Below are positions 1 to 4,861 of a stretch of DNA of 5,246 nucleotides, piece after piece; position 1 is the stretch's first letter, and each line of letters opens with the position of its first letter. This DNA comes from Microbacteriaceae bacterium (lineage in GTDB: Bacteria > Actinomycetota > Actinomycetes > Actinomycetales > Microbacteriaceae), in the NCBI GenBank assembly GCA_011620705.1, contig WOYR01000134.1, positions 13,467 to 18,712 on the forward strand. The letters run 5' to 3'. The notes under the pieces are model-generated. The model did not search any database. It saw only the letters and a list, made by a program, of their open reading frames with translations, and had not been told where the DNA came from. Position numbers and translations under genes: made by a program.

Positions 1-698
1 CCGCGACCGCCACGATCGGGACCGGCGCCGGGGCCGGCGCCCCGGTTCCGCTCGCGGCGGGGTCCGGCGGCCCGGGGTCCGGTGGCCCGGGCTCCGGCGG
101 TTCGGGGCCTGGCGGCCCATGGCTCGTGGCGCCGGGATGGAACGCCGTCGCGGATGCGGCCGTGCAGGAGGCCTTCTCCGAGGTCATCGCCGTGCTTGCG
201 ACCGAAGTCGTCGAGCTCGGCGATCCGGATGAGCTCTTCGAGGTGCTGCGGGTGGTGCAGGCCGCGGAGGCCTGGGCCGCGGATGGGCCGTGGGTGGCAG
301 CGCATCCGGATGCCCTCGGCGCCGCCACCGCCGCCCGCTTCGCCATCGCCGCCGCCGTGACGCCCGCGCAGGAGGCCGCGGCGCGCGCCGCGCTCGCCGT
401 GCAACGGGCACGGCTGGACGCCCTGCTCGGTGATCGCGTGCTGCTGCTGCCCTCGGCATCCTCGGCGGCGCCCTCGGCGACCGCGGATCCCGCGGAGCTC
501 GACCGGGTGCGCGCCGCCACCCTGCGCCTGTGCTGCATCGCCGGCTTGACCGGGCGGCCGGCCCTCAGCATCCCGGCCCTGACCGTACCGGGCCCTTTCG
601 GCGGCGAAGCGCCGCTCGGCCTCTGCCTCGTCGGCCCGCGCGGCAGCGACATCGCGCTCATCACCCTCGGCGAGCAGCTCGCGGCGCAGCTCGTCTGA
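1..698 (+). CDS. Amidase-signature family hydrolase, C-terminal part (5' truncated by window edge)
   Basis: The frame whose codons start at base 3 is open from the window edge to the TGA at 696-698, giving 231 visible residues. The GTG at 126 is not taken as the start because family sequence continues across it. C-terminal amidase-signature features are visible: an aligned-looking 'AEAW...GPW..AHPDALG' stretch (fragment residues about 86-106), the LLLPSASSAAP strand (about 146-156), a TLRLCCIAGLTGRPALSIPAL-like segment (about 173-193) and GLCLVGPRGSD (about 206-216). The catalytic Lys-cisSer-Ser triad of the family would lie upstream and is not seen. Residues about 1-40 are a low-complexity Gly/Ala/Ser/Pro linker. 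The family hydrolyses amide or ureido bonds in the cytoplasm. Next to pucG and allC, a role on oxalurate, allophanate or another purine-derived amide is an inference; the substrate cannot be read from this part. Family call is firm, substrate is not. Confidence 0.85.
   Translation, partial: ATATIGTGAGAGAPVPLAAGSGGPGSGGPGSGGSGPGGPWLVAPGWNAVADAAVQEAFSEVIAVLATEVVELGDPDELFEVLRVVQAAEAWAADGPWVAAHPDALGAATAARFAIAAAVTPAQEAAARAALAVQRARLDALLGDRVLLLPSASSAAPSATADPAELDRVRAATLRLCCIAGLTGRPALSIPALTVPGPFGGEAPLGLCLVGPRGSDIALITLGEQLAAQLV
58..117 (+). repeat. Four degenerate 15-bp tandem repeats coding a GSGGP linker
   Basis: Four consecutive 15-base units are visible at 58-72, 73-87, 88-102 and 103-117, each close to CGGGGTCCGGYGGCC. 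The first two differ by one base and the last two by a few. In the amidase frame they encode pentapeptides of the type Gly-Ser-Gly-Gly-Pro. They follow an Ala/Gly-rich stretch (18-60) and end just before the well-conserved-looking sequence that begins PWLVAPGW. The array is in frame (unit length a multiple of three), so copy number could vary without breaking the gene. Confidence 0.8.
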
Positions 699-735
699 CT
701 CGCCCCCCTCCACCCCCGTGCTCGCCCCGCTCTTC

Positions 736-802
736 TTCGGGAGGACCCCACGCCGCGAACGGGCCAGCACGGCTCACCCCTCCGGCGTGTCATCCTCCCG
801 AA
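736..802. repeat. Perfect 10-bp inverted repeat with 47-base loop in the amidase-pucG gap
   Basis: TTCGGGAGGA at 736-745 is exactly the reverse complement of TCCTCCCGAA at 793-802. The arms lie 37 bases after the amidase stop and about 63 bases before the pucG start. The large loop and lack of a following T-run make a classical terminator unlikely. A regulator site pair or a long-range RNA hairpin acting as a weak attenuator are the alternatives. The remainder of the 167-base gap (699-865) holds three G5 tracts (804-825) and the pucG promoter; no small gene is convincing in it. Confidence 0.5.
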
Positions 803-830
803 CGGGGGAAGGACGGGGGCGGGGGCGCGT

Positions 831-868
831 GTGACTTCTCCGAAACACCCCTCGGCTAGCCTGGCGTG
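831..868 (+). promoter_or_regulatory. Putative leaderless promoter of pucG
   Basis: TAGCCT at 857-862 fits the actinobacterial -10 pattern TAnnnT. A weak -35-like GTGACT at 831-836 (core TGAC) lies 20 bases upstream, a longer spacer than usual. A transcript starting six to seven bases after the -10 would begin at about 869, on one of the two tandem GTG codons (866, 869), and no Shine-Dalgarno sequence precedes them. Leaderless mRNAs starting at ATG/GTG are common in Actinobacteria. The call rests on the -10 and the missing ribosome site; it is not proven. Confidence 0.5.
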
Positions 869-877
869 GTGACCACG
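865..877. promoter_or_regulatory. Operator-like palindrome over the pucG start codons
   Basis: CGTGGTGACCACG is a perfect 6+1+6 inverted repeat (arms CGTGGT and ACCACG) that covers both candidate GTG starts and the predicted transcription start. A repressor bound here would block the promoter directly. It could also be chance in GC-rich coding sequence, and no second copy was found at the uraD promoter. Confidence 0.3.
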
Positions 878-2086
878 TTGCCGATCGATCCGCCGCCGCG
901 GCTTCTGATGGGCCCGGGCCCGATCACCGCCGATCCGCGGGTGCTGCGCGCGATGTCGGCACAGCTGGTCGGGCAGTACGACCCGGCGATGACCGGCTAC
1001 ATGGCCGAGACCCAGGAGCTCTACCGCACGGTCTTCCAGACGCGCAACGACGCGACGCTGCTGGTCGACGGCACCTCCCGCGCCGGCATCGAGGCCGCGC
1101 TCGTGAGCCTGCTCGAACCGGGCGACAAGGTGCTCGTCCCGATCTTCGGGCGCTTCGGCCATCTGCTGCGCGAGATCGCCGAGCGCTGCGGCGCCGAGGT
1201 GCATGTGATCGAGCGCGAGTGGGGGACCGTGTTCCCACCGTCCGAGATCGGGGCGGCCCTGGCATCCATCAAGCCGAAGCTGCTGGCGGTCGTGCACGGC
1301 GACACCTCCAGCACGCTCGCCCAGCCGCTCGACGAACTCGGCGCGCTCGCCGCGAAGCATGGCGCGCTGCTCTACACCGATGTCACCGCGAGCCTCGGCG
1401 GCAACACCTTCCTCGCCGACGCCTGGGGGGTGGATGCCGCGACCGCCGGCCTGCAGAAATGTCTGGCGGGGCCGTCCGGCTCTTCGCCGATCACGCTCAG
1501 CGCGGCGGCGGTCGCGATCATCGAGGCCCGCAAGAGCGTGGAGGCCGGCATCCGCTCCGAGGGGGACGCGGTGCGCAGCGACCCGATCCGCAGCAACTAC
1601 TTCGACCTGGCGCAGATCCTCGACTACTGGGGGCCGAAGCGCCTCAACCACCACACCGAGGCGACCACCATGCTCTACGGCGCCCGGGAGTGCGCGCGCC
1701 TGCTGGTGGACGAGGGGATGGGCAACGCCGTCGAGCGGCACCGGCTGCACGGCACCGCGATGGTCGCGGGGCTCGTCGGCATGGGCCTCGAGCTCTTCGG
1801 CGACCAGAGCGTGCGGATGAACAACGTCGTCGGCGTGCGCATCCCCGATGGGCTGGACGACGGGAAGGCCCGCGCCGCGATGCTGAACGACTACGGCATC
1901 GAGATCGGCACCAGCTTCGGCCCGCTCGCCGGCAAGGTCTGGCGGATCGGCACCATGGGGTACAACGCCCGCCGCGACGCCGTGCTGACCACCCTGGCCG
2001 CGCTCGAGCAGCTGCTGCGCCGCGGCGGCGTCCCGGTGGCGCCCGGCTCGGGGGTCGACGCCGCCCTGGAGTCGTACGGTGGCTGA
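866..2086 (+). CDS. pucG: (S)-ureidoglycine-glyoxylate aminotransferase (PLP-dependent)
   Basis: A 406-residue class V aminotransferase (alanine-glyoxylate aminotransferase fold) that closely resembles Bacillus PucG over its whole length. It transfers the amino group of (S)-ureidoglycine to glyoxylate, giving oxalurate and glycine, a cytoplasmic branch point of allantoin breakdown. Visible features: LLMGPGP near the N-terminus (13-19), GQYDP with Q37, the phosphate-binding DGTSRAGIEA (68-77), PIFGRFGHLL (92-101), HGDTSS (144-149), D172 for the PLP ring nitrogen, Schiff-base lysine K198 in GLQKCLAGPSG, the NHHTEATTMLY block (261-271), and SFGPLAGKVWRIGTMGY (350-366). Q37 and the Asn starting the NHHTEA block are, as I recall, the residues that distinguish ureidoglycine enzymes from plain alanine-glyoxylate transaminases. 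GTG 866 or the in-frame GTG 869 may be the start; neither has a ribosome site. The next gene, allC, makes this enzyme's substrate, which strengthens the call. Confidence 0.93.
   Translation: MVTTLPIDPPPRLLMGPGPITADPRVLRAMSAQLVGQYDPAMTGYMAETQELYRTVFQTRNDATLLVDGTSRAGIEAALVSLLEPGDKVLVPIFGRFGHLLREIAERCGAEVHVIEREWGTVFPPSEIGAALASIKPKLLAVVHGDTSSTLAQPLDELGALAAKHGALLYTDVTASLGGNTFLADAWGVDAATAGLQKCLAGPSGSSPITLSAAAVAIIEARKSVEAGIRSEGDAVRSDPIRSNYFDLAQILDYWGPKRLNHHTEATTMLYGARECARLLVDEGMGNAVERHRLHGTAMVAGLVGMGLELFGDQSVRMNNVVGVRIPDGLDDGKARAAMLNDYGIEIGTSFGPLAGKVWRIGTMGYNARRDAVLTTLAALEQLLRRGGVPVAPGSGVDAALESYGG
2068..2078 (+). promoter_or_regulatory. Ribosome binding site deciding the allC start
   Basis: GGAG at 2068-2071, inside the end of pucG, lies 7 bases before the GTG at 2079. 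The alternative in-frame ATG at 2106 has only a weak GGCGG nearby, so GTG 2079 is preferred. Confidence 0.6.
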
Positions 2087-3341
2087 GCCGCGCATCGGCG
2101 GCGACATGACCGCCGCCGAGCGCGTGCTGGACCGCGCAGACGAACTCGCCTCGCACAGCGACCTCCCTGATGGCATCGAGCGCGTCTACCTGAGCCCTCA
2201 GCACCGCGCCGCCAACGACCTCGCCGCCCGCTGGATGCGGGAGGCCGGGCTCGTCGCCTGGGAGGATGCGGCGGGCAACCAGTGCGGCCGCCGCGCAGGC
2301 GCAGGCGATCAGCTGCCGGCCGTGCTGCTCGGCTCCCACCTCGACACGGTGCCCGGCGCCGGGCGCTACGACGGCATCCTCGGTGTGCTCGTCGCGATCG
2401 AGGTCGCCGCGCGGCTCCGCGATGCCGAGCTGCCCTTCGCGCTCGAGGTGGTCGCATTCGGAGACGAGGAGGGCACCCGTTTCGGCACGACCCTGCTCGG
2501 CTCCCGCGCGCTCGCAGGCACCTGGCAGCCGGAATGGGGCGGGCTCACCGACGCCGACGGCATCCGTCTCGCCGATGCCGCAACGGCGTTCGGGCTCGAC
2601 CCGGCGCGCTTCGGCGACGCCGCCCGCACCCCCGAGGAGCTGCTCGCCTACCTCGAGGTTCACATCGAGCAGGGCCCCCGGCTGGAGGATGCGGATCGCG
2701 CGCTCGGCGTCGTGACCGCCATCGCTGCCGCCGAGCGCCGCGTGATCACCTACACCGGGGAATCCCGGCACTGCGCCACCCCATGGGACCTCCGTCACGA
2801 CGCCCTCCTCGGCGCGAGCGAGGCGATCCTCGCGATCGAGCGGGTGGCGCGGGCGCATGGCAGCTATGCGACGGTGGGGCGCATCCACGTCGAGCCGGAT
2901 GCCGTGAACGTGATCCCGGGCGTCGCCGCCTTCAGCCTCGACCTGCGCGATGAGACCGCGACCGGGCGCGACAGCACCTGGGAGCGCATCCTGCACGAAT
3001 TGGAGGCCATCGCCGTCCAGCGCGGGCTCGACCTCGACGTGTCCTCGACGCACCTCGCTCCCGAGGTCGTCTGCGCGCCGGAATTGCGCGCCGCCTTCGC
3101 CTCCGGGATCGCCGCGACGAACGACCGCGGTTCCGACGAGCCGATGGAGCTGTTCAGCGTCGCGGGCCACGATGCGATGGCGGTCGCCGCCGTGGCGCCG
3201 GTGGGCATGCTGTTCGTGCGCTGCCGCGGCGGCATCAGCCACCACGCCGACGAGTCGGTGCGGGCGGATGACGTCGCGCTCGCCATCGACGCGCTCGAAG
3301 CGGCGGTGCTGCAGCTGGCCGCGGAATATCAACCGAGCTGA
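2079..3341 (+). CDS. allC: Allantoate amidohydrolase (M20 / hydantoinase-carbamoylase family)
   Basis: A 420-residue di-metal M20 peptidase-family amidohydrolase. Visible ligands and motifs: GSHLDTV with H87, GRYDGILGV with D98, DEEGTRF with the E130/E131 pair (base and ligand), EVHIEQGP with H195, NVIPG with N277, LDLRDE with R290, and ISHHADE with H388/H389. Allantoate amidohydrolases release CO2 and ammonia from allantoate to give (S)-ureidoglycine, the substrate of the adjacent PucG, so this is favoured over N-carbamoyl-amino-acid hydrolase, which shares the fold. The start at GTG 2079 overlaps pucG by 8 bases and has GGAG seven bases upstream. One oddity: the dimerisation-domain motif, normally HAGTTPMxxRxDA, reads HCATPWDLRHDA at residues 231-242, one residue short (see findings). 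The conserved His, Arg and Asp of that motif are kept. Cytoplasmic, no signal peptide. Confidence 0.88.
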   Translation: MAEPRIGGDMTAAERVLDRADELASHSDLPDGIERVYLSPQHRAANDLAARWMREAGLVAWEDAAGNQCGRRAGAGDQLPAVLLGSHLDTVPGAGRYDGILGVLVAIEVAARLRDAELPFALEVVAFGDEEGTRFGTTLLGSRALAGTWQPEWGGLTDADGIRLADAATAFGLDPARFGDAARTPEELLAYLEVHIEQGPRLEDADRALGVVTAIAAAERRVITYTGESRHCATPWDLRHDALLGASEAILAIERVARAHGSYATVGRIHVEPDAVNVIPGVAAFSLDLRDETATGRDSTWERILHELEAIAVQRGLDLDVSSTHLAPEVVCAPELRAAFASGIAATNDRGSDEPMELFSVAGHDAMAVAAVAPVGMLFVRCRGGISHHADESVRADDVALAIDALEAAVLQLAAEYQPS

Positions 3342-3772
3342 TGGCCGAGGCCCTGCCGGACACCGAGCGCGCCGCCCTCATCGAGGAGCTCGCGAAGTCG
3401 CGTTCGGGCTTCGGGCTCTCGGGCGACGGCGTCTCGGCGCACCGGCGCTCGCCGACATGCGGCGACGAGTTCACGGTCGAGTTGACGGTGGCGGATCGCG
3501 CGATCTCCTCCCTGCACTGGGAGGGCCACGGCTGCGTCGTGTCGACGGCGGCCGCCGCCCTGCTGAGCGAGCTCGCCGTCGGAGTGGCGACCGCCGAGTT
3601 CCCCGCCCTGGCGTCGCGCTACCTGGAGTCGGTGCAGGCGGGCGGGCAGCCCGTGCCGGAGCTCGGCGACGCCGAGGTCTTCGCCGGGATCGGGCGCTTC
3701 CCGCTGCGGGCGGGGTGCGCCTCGCTGGCGTGGCGGGCGGCACTGGATGCGCTGGCGCCGCCGGTCCAGTAG
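3341..3772 (+). CDS. SufU/NifU-type Fe-S cluster scaffold-like protein in a purine operon
   Basis: A 143-residue protein of the SufU/IscU fold. The three cysteines and aspartate that bind zinc or an Fe-S cluster are present: C40 and D42 in SPTCGDE, C65 in EGHGCVVS, and C126 in GCASLAW. The C65-C126 spacing of 61 residues is of the SufU type rather than the shorter IscU type. The usual N-terminal DHYRNPRN-like segment of SufU is absent; this region instead reads LAKSRSGFGLSGDG, so it looks like a divergent paralogue and not the housekeeping SufU. ATG 3341 overlaps the allC stop by one base (TGATG), implying translational coupling and co-transcription with pucG and allC. No sufS or sufB/C/D is visible. 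Possible job (inference): delivering Fe-S clusters or sulfur to a purine enzyme such as xanthine dehydrogenase. Fold assignment is good, role uncertain. Confidence 0.8.
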   Translation: MAEALPDTERAALIEELAKSRSGFGLSGDGVSAHRRSPTCGDEFTVELTVADRAISSLHWEGHGCVVSTAAAALLSELAVGVATAEFPALASRYLESVQAGGQPVPELGDAEVFAGIGRFPLRAGCASLAWRAALDALAPPVQ

Positions 3773-3793
3773 CGGGCTCCTCACCCGGCGGCG
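3756..3793. terminator. GC-rich hairpin between convergent genes, possible bidirectional terminator
   Basis: CGCCGCCGG at 3756-3764 pairs perfectly with CCGGCGGCG at 3785-3793 across a 20-base loop that contains both stop codons, the SufU-like TAG (3770-3772) and the opposite-strand TGA (3781-3783). Only 8 bases separate the two genes. There is no U-tract, so termination is a guess from position and stem strength. Confidence 0.35.
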
Positions 3794-4368
3794 GGCGGCC
3801 CGTCGATGTCGGCCCCGTCCCAGAGGTCGCCGACTTCGATCAGCTCGGCACTGTGGCGCTTCAGGTAGGGGCCCGCGCCCTTGTCCCCGTCGGCGAGCTC
3901 GGACGCGCCGGCCCAGTGGTCACGTCCCAGGAGCACGGGATGCGTCGGCCGGCCGTTCACGACGGCGCGGCGGAGCGTGCGCGCGTCGACCGTTCCCGCG
4001 GCGACGATGCGCTGCCCGACCGCTGCCGGCATCCCGGGGAGGTCGACCAGGGTGATCAGCGCGGCAGTCGCCGCCGGGTCCTCAGCAGCAGTCGCGAGCC
4101 CGGTGCGGAACGAGGCGGCCAGGCCGGCGGCCCAGTCGGCGCAGTCCACGGCGGTGGCGTCGGGCGGGACCAGCTTCGCCACCGCGGCGGCCCAGGCCCC
4201 GGTCACCACGAGCAGGCGGGAGCATCCGGCATCCCGCAGCATCGAGCACGCGGTGACCACCCATGGCGTTCCGTCTTCGCCGGCGCGCAACCCCTTCGGT
4301 CCTCCTGCGCGCATCCCGCCGCCCGCGGCCAGCACGATCCCGGTCAGCCCTGGCGGCACGGCGCTCAT
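3781..4368 (-). CDS. MocA/PucB-type molybdenum cofactor nucleotidyltransferase
   Basis: A 195-residue NTP-transferase of the MobA/MocA superfamily. Visible motifs: nucleotide-binding LAAGGGMRAGGPKGL (13-27, with K25), DWAAGLAASFRTGL (78-91) where the family has a small-residue/Arg loop, metal-binding VDLPGM (108-113), GRPTHPVLLG (139-148), GDKGAGPYL (161-169), and a C-terminal DIDGP (187-191). Such proteins attach CMP (or GMP) to molybdopterin for xanthine dehydrogenase-family enzymes; B. subtilis PucB in the purine cluster is of this kind. The context supports that role, but related transferases act on other substrates. The start at 4368 (MSAVPPG) places the LAAGGG motif near the N-terminus as usual; an in-frame ATG at 4386 would add six residues and overlap the uraD start. 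Neither has a clear ribosome site. It converges on the SufU-like gene and diverges from uraD. Confidence 0.8.
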   Translation of the reverse strand: MSAVPPGLTGIVLAAGGGMRAGGPKGLRAGEDGTPWVVTACSMLRDAGCSRLLVVTGAWAAAVAKLVPPDATAVDCADWAAGLAASFRTGLATAAEDPAATAALITLVDLPGMPAAVGQRIVAAGTVDARTLRRAVVNGRPTHPVLLGRDHWAGASELADGDKGAGPYLKRHSAELIEVGDLWDGADIDGPPAAG

Positions 4369-4371
4369 GGC

Positions 4372-4387
4372 TACAGTTGAGCACATG
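4372..4387 (+). promoter_or_regulatory. Putative leaderless promoter of uraD-uraH
   Basis: TACAGT at 4372-4377 matches TAnnnT, and the ATG at 4385 begins 7 bases after it, where transcription would be expected to start. No Shine-Dalgarno sequence precedes the ATG. No good -35 box is visible. The arrangement repeats that at pucG. The whole divergent spacer between the opposite-strand start (4368) and uraD is only 16 bases. Confidence 0.45.
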
Positions 4388-4861
4388 ATGACCGTCGCCG
4401 ACAGCGAGCTGCGCGCCGGTCTGGAGGCCGCCCTCGGCGTGCGGCGCTGGGTGGCCGAGGTGGCAGGGCTGGCCCCGTTCCGCGATCTGGACGAGTTGCT
4501 CGATGCCGCCAGGACCGCCGCGACGCCGCTCAGCCCGAGCGAGATCGACGAGGCGATGGCGCAGCATCCGCGGATCGGCGAGAACCCGGCCGGTTCTGAT
4601 GCCTCCGCCGCGCTGAGCCGCGCGGAGCAGGGCGATGCCACCGAGCTGGCGGAGGAGCTCGCCGCAGGCAATGCCGCATATGAGGAGCGCTTCGGGCGGG
4701 TGTTCATCATCCGGGCGGCCGGGCGCAGCCGCGCCGAGATCCTCGCGGAACTCGAGCGCCGCCTCCAGCTGGATGACGCCACCGAGCTGTCCATCGCCGC
4801 CGAGCAGCTGCGCGACATCGCCCTGCTGCGCCTGCAGCGCCTGTTCGGAGCCGCTTCGTGA
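4385..4861 (+). CDS. uraD: 2-oxo-4-hydroxy-4-carboxy-5-ureidoimidazoline (OHCU) decarboxylase
   Basis: A 158-residue, mostly helical protein of the OHCU decarboxylase family (usual length about 160-170). It decarboxylates OHCU, the UraH product, to (S)-allantoin. Visible features: PFRDLDELL (31-39), the catalytic-histidine motif HPRIGE with H61, an SRAEQ segment (78-82) matching the usual SxxEQ, Y99 and RFGRVFIIRAAGRS (102-115), and the helix EILAELERRLQLDDATEL (118-135) where relatives have a RLxND-type segment. Tandem ATG codons at 4385 and 4388 could each start the protein; the first fits a leaderless transcript. The frame is open further upstream to 3881, but that part lies antisense to the nucleotidyltransferase and has no family similarity. 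The last 4 bases overlap uraH (GTGA), so the two are coupled in pathway order reversed. Confidence 0.9.
   Translation: MMTVADSELRAGLEAALGVRRWVAEVAGLAPFRDLDELLDAARTAATPLSPSEIDEAMAQHPRIGENPAGSDASAALSRAEQGDATELAEELAAGNAAYEERFGRVFIIRAAGRSRAEILAELERRLQLDDATELSIAAEQLRDIALLRLQRLFGAAS
4847..4857 (+). promoter_or_regulatory. Ribosome binding site for uraH
   Basis: GGAG at 4847-4850 at the end of uraD lies 7 bases before the GTG start of uraH, the same motif and spacing as at allC. Confidence 0.55.

Noticed and set aside
530..859. Open frame of 109 codons running from inside the amidase through the intergenic gap
   Set aside because: Arg/Pro-rich, starts inside a real gene in another frame, and no ribosome site or similarity supports it.
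1219..2109. Open frame of 296 codons on the + strand inside pucG in another frame
   Set aside because: Arg/Pro/Ala-rich shadow of pucG without recognisable domains.
1644..3332. Long open frame of 562 codons on the - strand opposite pucG and allC
   Set aside because: It lies antisense to two well-recognised enzymes, shows no family motifs, and is the usual by-product of GC-rich coding sequence with G/C third positions.
2950..4380. Open frame of 476 codons on the + strand crossing allC, the SufU-like gene and the - strand gene
   Set aside because: It overlaps three supported genes in a different frame and its product is Arg/Gly-rich with no motif.
3881..4384. Upstream extension of the uraD frame to 3881
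   Set aside because: It is antisense to the nucleotidyltransferase, has no OHCU decarboxylase similarity, and the family N-terminus fits ATG 4385.
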